DNA from: Sporosarcina sp. P32b
Lineage (GTDB): Bacteria > Bacillota > Bacilli > Bacillales_A > Planococcaceae
Direction of reading: 5' to 3'
Assembly (NCBI RefSeq): GCF_002743335.1
Contig: NZ_PDZB01000002.1
Coordinates: 1-64,000, forward strand
DNA length: 64,000 nucleotides
Shown here: positions 8,850-17,360 of the stretch, piece by piece
Layout of the letters: each line of letters begins with the position of its first letter
Position numbering within the stretch: position 1 is the stretch's first letter
Program-made: the position numbers and the translations under genes
The notes under the pieces: model-generated
Seen by the model: only the letters and a program-made list of their open reading frames with translations
The model's database searches: none
What the model was told of the DNA's origin: nothing

Positions 8850-9082
8850 GTGGAGATAATGGATATGGTGTTGATCCCAGTGATTGTCGGGCTGGTGGAT
8901 GCGTTGAAAGGGTATGGGTTGCCGAAGAAGTGGTGGCCGGTTGTATCGGTGTCGCTTGGTATAGCCGGCGGGGGTGTGTATTTTTTCCAGGGGACTGGTC
9001 TAGTGGGGTGTTGAGTGGAGTTATTATGGGTTTGTCTGCTGGCGGTTTGTATAGCGGTGGGAAGACGGTATGGAGTAGTTAA
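8850..9082 (+). pseudogene. Phage holin gene split by a -1 frameshift at a slippery T run
   Basis: From the GTG at 8850 (GAGGAGA six bases upstream) the frame encodes a holin-like start, MDMVLIPVIVGLVDALK...LPKKWWPVVSVSLGIAG, then stops at TGA 9012. The -1 frame carries on as PGDWSSGVLSGVIMGLSAGG and LYSGGKTVWSS to TAA 9080. Together the two halves make one protein of about 77 residues in the style of the Listeria A118 holin family: two TM segments and a GLYSG ending. The frames join at T TTT TTC (8981-8987), a slippery heptamer for -1 shifting. It is either a decayed holin, consistent with the prophage remnant, or programmed frameshifting. Confidence 0.7.
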
Positions 9083-9128
9083 GAGATACGCTGTAGAGGA
9101 TACGTACGTTTTGGTCCTCATAGCCATG

Positions 9129-9170
9129 GTAATCCAGCTCATCTTCATGTAAGAAGACGAGCTGGATTAC
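9129..9170. terminator. Strong hairpin between the prophage remnant and the ger operon
   Basis: GTAATCCAGCTC (9129-9140) pairs perfectly with GAGCTGGATTAC (9159-9170), and the stem continues inward with TCTTC/GAAGA after one mismatch. There is no good U tract on either strand, so termination is inferred from position between convergent units. Confidence 0.5.
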
Positions 9171-9204
9171 TATATGATGTACTATCAATACCTAAGCGGT
9201 TTCA

Positions 9205-10320
9205 CTAAGGACTTTCAGATTCCTTTTTCAATTTATTTTTTCGAAATGCATACACGATAGCGAGCAAAAGAGGGAAGAACAGTCCAATACTTATGGATAA
9301 GTATATTTCAGTCGATTGTTCTATTTCTTTTTGATAGACGACGTTAGGATAGATCACGAGAGAGAGTATAACGGCCAACACGCCTAACGGTAATGTTAAA
9401 GGGCGGTAGTCTTTCAAATTTAATAGTTGCGCAATGCCTAAAACAGAAGCATAAAAATAAAGAATCGCCTTAAAATAGAGGGCGATAAACCAAAGGAAAC
9501 CCATCAATTCTTCAATGCGCTGTACAAAATCCCCCACATTAATTCGTTTGGCTAATTCATAACTTGGATAAATCTGTCTAGCTGTATCATCGGCACCTAC
9601 TACCGAAACGCTTAAGAATGTAAAAATAAAGATGAAGATTCCACCTATTAAGTTTCCAATTAGAAAGGACTTTCTCGCTTGTTTCACTTTATTAATCAAG
9701 GCTGGGAAGATCATTAATAACACAATGGCATTGACAGAGGAAGAGGTAATAAAATAGATGCTGGATTGAACGATCGTTTTGGTCCCTGCCTCAAAAACCG
9801 GCTGTAAATTTTCAAACTTGATTTGAGGTGAAATAAACACCACTACAATAAGGAATAGGACAAAGAATACGAAAATAAAAATTTCTGCTGAACGAGCAAT
9901 TGTTTCCAACCCAAGACGGACGCCCATCACGACGATCCCCATCATAAGAATATTTAGGGCTACTATTGGAGTGTTAGGCATCATATTGGTCGTGATGAAC
10001 GTAGAGGAATAATACAATAAACTAGCAGTGTATAGAGTAGCCATTGCTACAAATAGTACGGAAACAGCTTTACCTATCCATTTTCCAAATATCTTTTCAT
10101 TAATTTGGATATAAGTGAGATGAGGAAACCAAAGGGCTATAGTTGTGAATAGCCATATGACCAATAAGCCGATGCCAATACCGACGATTGCGGCAATCCA
10201 AGCATCTTGCTTTGCTTCAGTAGCTAATACTGACGGTACAATTAAGATCCCTGTACCAATTGTAAAGAAAATAACCAAAACTAGAAATTGGTATGGGTTA
10301 ATTTTAACATTTTGCATCAT
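9205..10320 (-). CDS. Spore germinant receptor subunit B (GerAB/GerKB/YfkT family)
   Basis: The integral-membrane subunit of a germinant receptor in the inner spore membrane; known members bind or gate for amino acids or other germinants. The 371-residue protein has about ten hydrophobic segments and the N-terminal signature INPYQFLVLVIFFTIGTGIL with a short helix break, typical of the GerB branch of the APC superfamily. Length is normal for the family. It is the last gene of a four-gene minus-strand operon in the order A, C, small protein, B. This order matches B. subtilis yfkQ-yfkR-yfkS-yfkT rather than gerA A-B-C. AAAGGTAGG lies upstream of the ATG at 10320. Confidence 0.92.
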   Translation of the reverse strand: MMQNVKINPYQFLVLVIFFTIGTGILIVPSVLATEAKQDAWIAAIVGIGIGLLVIWLFTTIALWFPHLTYIQINEKIFGKWIGKAVSVLFVAMATLYTASLLYYSSTFITTNMMPNTPIVALNILMMGIVVMGVRLGLETIARSAEIFIFVFFVLFLIVVVFISPQIKFENLQPVFEAGTKTIVQSSIYFITSSSVNAIVLLMIFPALINKVKQARKSFLIGNLIGGIFIFIFTFLSVSVVGADDTARQIYPSYELAKRINVGDFVQRIEELMGFLWFIALYFKAILYFYASVLGIAQLLNLKDYRPLTLPLGVLAVILSLVIYPNVVYQKEIEQSTEIYLSISIGLFFPLLLAIVYAFRKNKLKKESESP

Positions 10321-10352
10321 TTCATATCCTACCTTTCCCTCTACTTAGATCT

Positions 10353-10586
10353 TTACTTCAGCAAAGGAGCCATCAGGTTAGTTAACAGTGTGAATAAAAA
10401 AGTGAGTAAGTCCAGTGGTGTCGGAATCGACTTTCCAAATCCAAGCACCATGCCTAATACAACTCCAATCGTAAGAAAAACAGAAAACGCGAGCAATTCT
10501 TTTTTATGCTTTCTATCTAAGAGAGGGGGAACTTCAAACCAGATAATGGCAGCTGCTATTAAGAGAATACCTATACTATTCAGCAT
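10353..10586 (-). CDS. Small two-TM protein of the ger operon (YfkS/GerD-subunit-like)
   Basis: A 77-residue protein with two or three hydrophobic stretches (SIGILLIAAAIIWFEV, LLAFSVFLTIGVVLGMVLG, LLTFLFTLLTNLMAPLL) separated by a basic DRKHKK loop. It sits between the C and B subunit genes, where B. subtilis has yfkS and several species have a small 'D' receptor gene known to modulate germinant receptor activity. AAAGGA overlaps the end of the C gene, ten bases before the ATG. Assignment rests on position and topology. Confidence 0.75.
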   Translation of the reverse strand: MLNSIGILLIAAAIIWFEVPPLLDRKHKKELLAFSVFLTIGVVLGMVLGFGKSIPTPLDLLTFLFTLLTNLMAPLLK

Positions 10587-10592
10587 GATGAG

Positions 10593-11780
10593 TTAGTCCT
10601 TTATCTTTTTTAAGAAGGAATTATTTACTGTACCGATGCGACGAATTTTCATATCAATATGAACATTCACGGTTAAATCGGAAAACTTTTCATCCCAGTG
10701 CTCTTTCATCTCGTTCCATTCTTTCGGGTTGGATCTGTGAATAGCTTCACCAAATCCAAAAATGTCTGATTGATATTGTTTTTGTACTGACTCGATCGTT
10801 TGATGAATAATCTCTTTCACTTCTTCTTCATAAATTTTCTCTAGCTTGTCAATGGTTTCAGGTTCCATAATATCAATTGAACATAAAACCTCCCCTATAT
10901 TGCCTTCCGCTTCAATTTTGATATCCACCTCAGGTTCACCTTTATTTATAGAACCTATAATTTTAGAATGATATCGAAAAATATCTATAATAATTTTTCC
11001 TTCTTTAGGACATGTAATAGAGGTTACGGTTTTTTTAACGGTGTTGGTGATATCTGAGTAGCCTCTGCTTTCTTCTTCATTTAACCAGCCGACTAGCTGA
11101 TCTTCTTTAAACACAGCTAAATTATCATATTCAATTCGCGTAGATGGAGTAATCGATTCCACATTCTGTTTGCTAGTTCCTGTTTCTTTGTTACCTAATA
11201 CTTGAATCCCTGTTAACACCGCTTCCTTTCCGTCACTTATCAGATTGGTTACTAGCTCATCTAATATAACGCCTTCTGTCCCGGCCCAGTTTTTTTCTGA
11301 TGTTTTTAAGGAATTAAACATTTTATTAGCTGGGATGTTTTCTATAGGTGTAGTCACATTCAATACTTCAGTAGCCGTTATATCTTTCGCAACTACTACG
11401 TAGAAGTCTGATCGAAGCTCCCAATCCCTTGATAGCAATTCTAATGATTCGGCTATTCCTTCTTTAGCCAAGTCCTCATTGATGACTAGAATTTGTAGAT
11501 GTCCCGGATACATTTTTCGTGGGGCGTTCTTTGTCATTTTTCGAATGGCTTCATATACAGTCTCCCCGGTTGCTGTATAGAGAGTGACTGCAGAACGTCC
11601 CGTACTTGCCTTCATGGATACTTCCGAAGGTACGACCACTTGTGCACTTATTACGTATTCATTTTCAGTTTTATCGATTCCTATTGCCATTGCGATACCC
11701 AGCTCATTTAATTCCCTTCTGTCCCAGCACCCCGACAAGAAGAGGGTGAGAACCAGGAGTGTAACTATGCACTTTTTCAT
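10593..11780 (-). CDS. Spore germinant receptor subunit C (Ger(x)C lipoprotein)
   Basis: The peripheral lipoprotein subunit of a germinant receptor. The 395-residue precursor has a signal peptide with the lipobox LFLSGCWDRRELNELG, where Cys is lipidated and the CWDRRE...LG motif is the hallmark of the GerC family. The family C-terminal domain includes FGFGEAIHRSNPKEW. The ATG at 11780 has AAAGGGAG at good spacing; an in-frame ATG at 11807 would overlap the A gene and put nine extra residues before the signal peptide. It follows the A gene directly and is co-transcribed with it. Confidence 0.92.
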   Translation of the reverse strand: MKKCIVTLLVLTLFLSGCWDRRELNELGIAMAIGIDKTENEYVISAQVVVPSEVSMKASTGRSAVTLYTATGETVYEAIRKMTKNAPRKMYPGHLQILVINEDLAKEGIAESLELLSRDWELRSDFYVVVAKDITATEVLNVTTPIENIPANKMFNSLKTSEKNWAGTEGVILDELVTNLISDGKEAVLTGIQVLGNKETGTSKQNVESITPSTRIEYDNLAVFKEDQLVGWLNEEESRGYSDITNTVKKTVTSITCPKEGKIIIDIFRYHSKIIGSINKGEPEVDIKIEAEGNIGEVLCSIDIMEPETIDKLEKIYEEEVKEIIHQTIESVQKQYQSDIFGFGEAIHRSNPKEWNEMKEHWDEKFSDLTVNVHIDMKIRRIGTVNNSFLKKIKD

Positions 11781-11796
11781 CAATGTACTCCCTTTC

Positions 11797-13398
11797 CTAA
11801 TCTTCATTTTTTGGTGGCTGTGGCTTTGCGGAAGCTGGATTTTGTTGTCTTACCTTATTTGTTTGATTGGTTAGGCGTGGGCGGGTAAACATTTTCCATA
11901 TAGGTGCCACAATCAACGTATCTTTTTGATCGGAAACATTAAATGGAGCTAATGGTGACATATAAGGCACACCAAATGAACGTAAACTGCATAAATGGAG
12001 AATCAGAGCTACCATACCTACGGCAATACCGTATAAACCAAACGAAGCAGCTAGTGCCATAAATCCAAAGCGGAGTATCCTTGCAGATATCGCAAGGTTG
12101 TAAGTAGGCGAAACAAAACTTGATATAGCGGTTATGGAAACGACGATGACCATCGCGGCTGAAACAATGCCTGCTTCGACTGCTGCAGTACCAATTACGA
12201 ACGCACCTACAATGGACATGGCTGAACCGATGGAGCGGGGCATCCTAACGCCTGCTTCCCTTAAAATTTCAAAAGTAATTTCCATTATGACGGCTTCAAT
12301 AAATGCCGGAAATGGCACACCTTCTCGTTGTGCTGTCAGGCTAATGAGGAGTGCAGGTGGTAGCATCGTTTGATGAAAGGTGGTAATCGCAATAAATAAC
12401 GCGGGAGCAAGCAAAGCAATCAGGTATGCCAAGAAGCGTAGAAGTCGAATTAGACTTCCAATACCGGTATGCACATAGTAGTCTTCAGGAGATTGGAAAA
12501 ATTGGACGAATAGTGCGGGAACAAGTAGTACAAAAGGAGTTCCATCCACTAAAATGGCTATGCGTCCTTCGAGAAGTGCTGCAGCGACTGTATCGGGACG
12601 TTCGGTATTAAAAACGGTAGGGAAAGGGGAGTACGTTGAATCTTCAATTAGCCCCTCGATATTACCGCTTTCCAAAATCCCATCAATATCAATTCGGTCC
12701 AAACGTAAACGGACTTCATCGACGATTTTGTCATCAGCAATGCCATGGATATACATAATCGCAACATTCGTTTTCGTCCGTGTCCCAATCACTTTTGACT
12801 CCATCCACAGACTTGGATCTTTCAGTTTCCGACGAACCAATGCCGTATTGACACGCAGATTTTCAGAAAAACCTTCGCGCGGTCCTCTAACTACTGTCTG
12901 AGACGTTGGTTCCGTTACTCCACGCTCAACCCAGTGCTTATTTCCAATGACCAAACCTTCGGAATATCCATCAATTAACAAAATAGCATCCCCAGATAAA
13001 AGAGAAGTAAAAAGATCATCAAAGTTGGTTAGATCTTTAATCTCTCCCACTGTCATAGCAAAATCTTTTAATGCAGTTAAGAGATTTTGTTCAGGCGTTA
13101 ACTTCTTCTCTAACGGGGTCCCTTTTATATCTAACATCAACGATTCCATAATGAAATTTTGCAATGACGGTGTATCGCTTAAGCCGTCAGTATAGAAAAT
13201 CCCTGCTTTTACCGATCCACCTTTACCAATTCGAATTTCACGAATGACAATATCCGTGCTCGAACCAAGGCTATCTTTTACAAATTGTATATTGTCTTGA
13301 AGACTTGTCTTTAGACCATTAGGCGAAGTATTTTCTTTCGTTTGGCTAGGGGGAGTGGATTGTACTTTAGTATTCACTTTCTTTTTGAAAAAGCCCAT
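11797..13398 (-). CDS. Spore germinant receptor subunit A (GerAA/GerKA/YfkQ family)
   Basis: The membrane-anchored A subunit of a germinant receptor. The 533-residue protein has a charged, low-complexity N terminus (about 35 residues), a soluble N-terminal domain (VREIRIG, then DILLxDGYSEGLVIG-like around residue 145), and a C-terminal half with about five TM segments. Family motifs include PFPTVFNTERPDTVAAALLEG, RIAILVDGTPFVLLVPALF and the MPRSIGSAMSIVGAFVIGTA segment. Length is normal. It is the first gene of the operon; a candidate sigma-G promoter lies 45-74 bases upstream, fitting forespore expression. Confidence 0.93.
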   Translation of the reverse strand: MGFFKKKVNTKVQSTPPSQTKENTSPNGLKTSLQDNIQFVKDSLGSSTDIVIREIRIGKGGSVKAGIFYTDGLSDTPSLQNFIMESLMLDIKGTPLEKKLTPEQNLLTALKDFAMTVGEIKDLTNFDDLFTSLLSGDAILLIDGYSEGLVIGNKHWVERGVTEPTSQTVVRGPREGFSENLRVNTALVRRKLKDPSLWMESKVIGTRTKTNVAIMYIHGIADDKIVDEVRLRLDRIDIDGILESGNIEGLIEDSTYSPFPTVFNTERPDTVAAALLEGRIAILVDGTPFVLLVPALFVQFFQSPEDYYVHTGIGSLIRLLRFLAYLIALLAPALFIAITTFHQTMLPPALLISLTAQREGVPFPAFIEAVIMEITFEILREAGVRMPRSIGSAMSIVGAFVIGTAAVEAGIVSAAMVIVVSITAISSFVSPTYNLAISARILRFGFMALAASFGLYGIAVGMVALILHLCSLRSFGVPYMSPLAPFNVSDQKDTLIVAPIWKMFTRPRLTNQTNKVRQQNPASAKPQPPKNED

Positions 13399-13442
13399 AC
13401 ACTACCTCATTTACTGTTTGGTATTTTGCGTAGGTCCGCATA

Positions 13443-13472
13443 TATATTGATTTTTCATTACTGTTTTATTCA
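13443..13472 (-). promoter_or_regulatory. Candidate sigma-G promoter of the ger operon
   Basis: On the minus strand TGAATA (13472-13467) is followed after 17 bases by CAATATA (13449-13443). The first matches the sigma-G -35 consensus and the second partly matches its -10. Ger operons are known to be expressed by sigma-G in the forespore. Confidence 0.45.
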
Positions 13473-13791
13473 TCATGTCCTTATTGTTGTTGTTTTATGC
13501 GGGTTGGGGTGGTGGTTTTGTGGGAGGAGCGGGGAAATGAAAGGAGTATTTGACTATAAAAGCGTATAGATTAATGTAGAATAAAGTAAAAGAGTAGAGT
13601 TAATGGCAGAAGTAATTGGAAGTCTAGAAGATAACTAAAATTGTGTAATATAATACGAGCACATAAAAATTTTCTTGCATTTTGCCGTCTGAACAGAGCT
13701 ATCATACTAGAACTATCAGAGAAACAAACACGAGTATTTTTCACGATTTTTACTACATCTAGTGAAAAGATTAGTTTTTATAATCCAAAAA

Positions 13792-13812
13792 AGTATTGGG
13801 ACAAGGCACCTT
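13792..13812 (+). repeat. Half copy of the REP-like palindrome
   Basis: AGTATTGGGACAAGGCACCT matches the right arm of the full elements at 22813-22866 and 30167-30214. No left arm is present upstream. A second short fragment, AACCTGGTACCTCTAC, lies at about 13913-13928. Confidence 0.5.
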
Positions 13813-13857
13813 AAAGTACCAGCTATCGATCATCATATCGATAGCTGGTACTTTTTT
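13813..13857 (+). terminator. Perfect 18-bp hairpin with U tract upstream of the ABC exporter
   Basis: The arm starting AAAGTACCAGCTATCGAT (13813-13830) pairs without mismatch with 13837-13854 across a CATCAT loop, followed by a run of T. No gene ends just before it on the plus strand, so it may be a leader attenuator for the exporter or an insulating terminator. Confidence 0.65.
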
Positions 13858-13999
13858 CATTGAGCTGAATCGTAAAATACTAGGTTTTAATACGATGCAG
13901 ACTGGTGCGAGAACCTGGTACCTCTACTATAGGAATGGTATACTGGCAAATGGATATTTATATAAACCCGAACACAAAGATGGTGAGGAGATAAATAGA

Positions 14000-14914
14000 A
14001 TGACATACGCATTAGAAATTAAAGATCTAAAAAAAGTCTATGCTGGTGGTGTTGAAGCTTTGCGTGGCATCGATTTGAAAGTGGAGGAAGGGGATTTTTA
14101 TGCTCTTTTAGGTCCTAATGGTGCCGGCAAATCTACAACTATCGGAATTGTGACGTCTCTCGTCAATAAGACATCAGGAAAAGTGAATGTCTTTGGCTAT
14201 GATATGGATACGCAGTTAATGCAAGCCAAGCTGCAGATCGGTCTGGTTCCTCAAGAATTCAACTTCAGTCCGTTTGAAACGGTTCAGCAGATTGTAGTGA
14301 ACCAGGCGGGCTATTACGGTGTGTCTAGGAAAGAGGCGCTAAAGCGTAGCGAAAAATACTTGAAGCAGTCTGATTTGTGGGAGAAACGAAATGTTCAAGC
14401 CCAGATGCTTTCTGGAGGGATGAAACGTCGACTGATGATCTCACGTGCTTTAATGCATGAACCGCGCTTACTTATTCTTGATGAGCCTACAGCTGGGGTA
14501 GATATTGAATTAAGACGAGAGATGTGGACGTTTCTTAAAGAATTGAATGAAAATGGCACGACGATTATTCTGACAACACATTACTTGGAAGAAGCGGAAA
14601 TGTTGTGTCGTAATATCGGGATCATTCAAAAAGGGCAGCTGATTGAAGATACTAGTATGAAATCATTGCTCGCTAAGCTTCAGTATGAAACCATTATTTT
14701 AGATATCGAACCTTCAGGACGGACGCCAGTGATTAAAGGTTATACTAGTGAACTCATGGATGATGGGTCTCTTTCTGTAGAGGTAGCACGTGATCAAGGG
14801 ATCAATGAAGTGTTTAACCAATTGACAGAACAAGGGATTAAAGTGTTATCTATGCGCAACAAGTCCAATCGATTAGAAGAGTTATTTTTAAAGCTTACAG
14901 AAGAAACTGCGTAG
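14000..14914 (+). CDS. ABC transporter ATP-binding subunit, YadG-like
   Basis: The 304-residue ATPase of an ABC-2 type exporter. It shows Walker A GPNGAGKST (about residue 40), the Q-loop LVPQEFNF, the signature LSGGMKRR, Walker B LLILDEPTAGVD and the switch His in TTHYLEEAE. A C-terminal extension of about 90 residues is usual in this subfamily. GTGAGGAG is nine bases before the ATG at 14000. The same frame is open from 13796, but that stretch covers the upstream hairpin and is not coding. The permease gene follows 12 bases later. Together they resemble E. coli YadG/YadH; substrate unknown. Confidence 0.9.
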   Translation: MTYALEIKDLKKVYAGGVEALRGIDLKVEEGDFYALLGPNGAGKSTTIGIVTSLVNKTSGKVNVFGYDMDTQLMQAKLQIGLVPQEFNFSPFETVQQIVVNQAGYYGVSRKEALKRSEKYLKQSDLWEKRNVQAQMLSGGMKRRLMISRALMHEPRLLILDEPTAGVDIELRREMWTFLKELNENGTTIILTTHYLEEAEMLCRNIGIIQKGQLIEDTSMKSLLAKLQYETIILDIEPSGRTPVIKGYTSELMDDGSLSVEVARDQGINEVFNQLTEQGIKVLSMRNKSNRLEELFLKLTEETA

Positions 14915-14926
14915 TGGAGGATGTAC

Positions 14927-15697
14927 ATGTTTAAATTATATTTAACCGCATTAAAAGGTTTATCGGTCAAAGAAACGAACCGCTATTTAAGAATCTGGAT
15001 CCAAACATTGGTCCCGCCAGTCATCACAACTTCTTTGTACTTTATCATTTTCGGGAATTTGATTGGTAAACGGATTGGCGAAATGGACGGATTCTCTTAC
15101 ATGGAATTTATTGTCCCAGGATTGATCATGATGTCCGTCATCACCAGTTCCTACTCGAATGTTTCGTCATCATTTTTCTCGCAAAAGTTTCAAAAGAACA
15201 TTGAAGAACTATTAGTTGCCCCTGTACCGACTCATATTATTATTTGGGGCTTTGTCATTGGAGGAATAGGTAGAAGTGTTCTCGTAGGGATACTGGTCAC
15301 GATCATCTCTCTGTTTTTCGTTCCGTTGCAAGTGCACTCGTGGAGCATGGTCATCTTGACATTTTTGATGACGGCTATTTTGTTCTCGTTGGCAGGCCTG
15401 TTGAACGGTATTTTTGCCAAGTCATTTGACGATGTGTCTATTGTGCCTACGTTTATTCTTCAGCCGTTGACTTACTTAGGTGGAGTGTTTTTTGCCATCT
15501 CGATGTTGCCTCCATTTTGGCAGGTGATTTCACAGTTCAACCCGATCGTTTACATGATTTCCGGATTCCGTTTCGGGATTCTCGGTGTAATCGATGTTCC
15601 CATTTTATTTTCCATTCTCATTTCGATTACGTTTATTGTAGTGCTTTACGTAATCAACTGGTATTTGATTGAAAAAGGCCGTGGACTGAGAAGTTAA
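14927..15697 (+). CDS. ABC-2 type permease, YadH-like
   Basis: The 256-residue membrane partner of the preceding ATPase, with six predicted TM segments. The central ABC-2 signature (FSYMEFIVPGLIMMSVITSS, then KNIEELLVAPVP) and the C-terminal PLTYLGGVFFAISMLP and FNPIVYMISGFRFG are characteristic of the YadH group. TGGAGG directly touches the ATG at 14921, so the ATG at 14927 (MFKLYL) is preferred. A terminator follows, closing a two-gene operon. Confidence 0.9.
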   Translation: MFKLYLTALKGLSVKETNRYLRIWIQTLVPPVITTSLYFIIFGNLIGKRIGEMDGFSYMEFIVPGLIMMSVITSSYSNVSSSFFSQKFQKNIEELLVAPVPTHIIIWGFVIGGIGRSVLVGILVTIISLFFVPLQVHSWSMVILTFLMTAILFSLAGLLNGIFAKSFDDVSIVPTFILQPLTYLGGVFFAISMLPPFWQVISQFNPIVYMISGFRFGILGVIDVPILFSILISITFIVVLYVINWYLIEKGRGLRS

Positions 15698-15758
15698 CAT
15701 CTGTGACGTACTGTAACAGTTATTTGAGAAATTAACTTGAATTCCTAAACAATACACT

Positions 15759-15814
15759 AGACTCCTGATCAGCCCACTTCGTCATGTGAGCCAATCAGGA
15801 GTCTGTTTTAATTT
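15759..15814 (+). terminator. Terminator of the YadGH-like operon
   Basis: AGACTCCTGAT pairs with ATCAGGAGTCT around an inner GCCCAC/GTGAGC stem, with GTTTTAATTT after it. Confidence 0.8.
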
Positions 15815-16005
15815 AACCTTGCATAGCTTCTTGAGCAGCAGAGAACCCTAACAAATCAATAGGCATTGCTGTCATAATCCAGAGCCCTTCGTATTAAACG
15901 TCGTCTCGATAAATACAGCACTCAACATCTTCTGATTGTTGTCTCCATGAGCAGCCGCTTCAAGTGCAATAAGTCCTTCAAATACGCTATACTCAAATAA
16001 TTCTA
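15813..16005 (-). pseudogene. Decayed gene fragment of unknown family
   Basis: On the minus strand one frame reads ELFEYSVFEGLIALEAAAHG and on to FIETTFNTKGSGL before a stop. A +1 frame then continues MTAMPIDLLGFSAAQEAMQG to a stop at 15813. The protein-like composition across a single frame change suggests the degenerate 3' end of a gene. I do not recognise the family, and nothing coding precedes it. Confidence 0.4.
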
Positions 16006-16058
16006 TTTACCTATATATACCGACGCTATAATACAAAAAATAAAATAATAATAATCTT

Positions 16059-16086
16059 TGAAACTATATTGAAAATTTAGCGTCTA
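16059..16086 (+). promoter_or_regulatory. ECF sigma-type promoter of the first SLH gene
   Basis: TGAAAC (16059-16064) and CGTCTA (16081-16086) are separated by 16 bases, the pattern of Bacillus extracytoplasmic-function sigma promoters (SigX/SigM/SigV/SigW class). The same arrangement occurs upstream of two more SLH genes and at one empty site. The ATG is 43 bases further on. Confidence 0.75.
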
Positions 16087-16128
16087 TACGTCGACCTACG
16101 ATTACAGAACAGAAAGGAAGGATACACA

Positions 16129-17355
16129 ATGAAAAAGATCTGGATAGCATTTAGTACGGTAGCTCTCGCTCTGAGCTTGCCATTAACAAGTATGGCCACT
16201 AGTAACCAGAAGTTCACAGATGTGCCTGAAACAAAGCACTTTGCGGAGGCCGTTAATGAATTGGCAGAACGTCATATTATTACGGGGTATGCGGACGGCC
16301 TGTTCAAACCAGGCAATCCCATCACTCGCGGGCAAGCTGCAGCGATCATCGTGAAGCTGCTGAAAGAAAACCCGGATTATTATGTACAGGATCCAGGATT
16401 TAAGGATGTTTCGAAAGCAAATGGCTATTACAATTCCATCGCGAAGCTTGCAGAACTTGAAATCATGTCAGGCTATGCGAACGGCAATTTCGGTCCGAAT
16501 GATCCTGTCACACGTGGGCAACTGGCTTCTATTCTTGTCAAAGCGTATGATTTGCCGCGTTTTGATTTCATTTCTAAGGAAAATCCTTTCCGTGATGTGA
16601 AATCGACTAATTCACACGGTGCCAATGTGTTGATTCTGTATAAACTCGGCATCACTTCAGGCGTGACGCCGGAGAGGTTCGGCATCAATGAATTCGTGAC
16701 AAGAGGGCAAGCTTCTAAACTGATGCTGACAACGGAGCGCGTGTATCCTGATACGTATTCTATAAAAACGCAAGGCGATAAGTCCGGAATGATGATGCGA
16801 TTTTCGGAAATCATGGCGGATGAGGATACGGATGAATTCATTCCGAACTCTGAAATCTACCATGCAGCAATCATTAAAGGCAGACAAACACCTGCTGGCT
16901 ATACAGGCGACCGCTTGCAGTTGACGCCGCTTAAAGAGGGCAGAGGAACACTTCAAGTCGGTGGTAATTATGGCATGGAAGCGCAAAACATTAAACGGTA
17001 TTACGATAAATATTATGTCGATGTGAAAAAGGTGAACGGTCGATTGAAGATCGAGCTTCAACATCCGAGCGAAATCTTAAAGACTCGTGCACGGCTGAAA
17101 ATGGCAGCGGGTGAAAAGGTCGAAAGTATTCATTTCGCGCAAACCGATGGAGTGGTGATATCCGACAATATGGCATTTGAAGGATATACCGATTCACCGG
17201 ATGTGTTCATTCGCGTCAATAGACACGGCAACTATATCGCGACAGTCCGTTTAACTAACGGAAAAGAAGTGCGTTATGCGGTGGATGTGAAAGCGCCGAC
17301 TAAGCATAAGCTGTATTACGAAATCGAAATAACAAAAATGAAAAACAGCAAGTGA
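16129..17355 (+). CDS. S-layer homology (SLH) domain protein
   Basis: A secreted 408-residue protein attached to the cell wall by SLH domains. A signal peptide covers residues 1-25 (cleavage near SMATS). Three SLH domains lie at about 29-78 (ITGYADGLFKPGNPITRGQA), 91-140 (NGNFGPNDPVTRGQ) and 155-205. The remaining 200 residues form a beta-rich domain with two related stretches ending VRYAVDVKAP. It is closely related along its length to the SLH gene at 21014, so the two are paralogues. GAAAGGAAGG precedes the ATG. An ECF-type promoter lies upstream and a REP-like hairpin directly downstream. The function of the C-terminal domain is unknown. Confidence 0.92.
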   Translation: MKKIWIAFSTVALALSLPLTSMATSNQKFTDVPETKHFAEAVNELAERHIITGYADGLFKPGNPITRGQAAAIIVKLLKENPDYYVQDPGFKDVSKANGYYNSIAKLAELEIMSGYANGNFGPNDPVTRGQLASILVKAYDLPRFDFISKENPFRDVKSTNSHGANVLILYKLGITSGVTPERFGINEFVTRGQASKLMLTTERVYPDTYSIKTQGDKSGMMMRFSEIMADEDTDEFIPNSEIYHAAIIKGRQTPAGYTGDRLQLTPLKEGRGTLQVGGNYGMEAQNIKRYYDKYYVDVKKVNGRLKIELQHPSEILKTRARLKMAAGEKVESIHFAQTDGVVISDNMAFEGYTDSPDVFIRVNRHGNYIATVRLTNGKEVRYAVDVKAPTKHKLYYEIEITKMKNSK

Positions 17356-17360
17356 GTTAA

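Noticed and set aside
8825..9148. 107-codon minus-strand frame
   Set aside because: It is antisense to the holin remnant; composition (Thr/Pro-rich) is that of a shadow frame.
13796..13999. N-terminal extension of the ABC ATPase
   Set aside because: It would translate through the perfect hairpin terminator; GAGGAG at the right distance favours ATG 14000.
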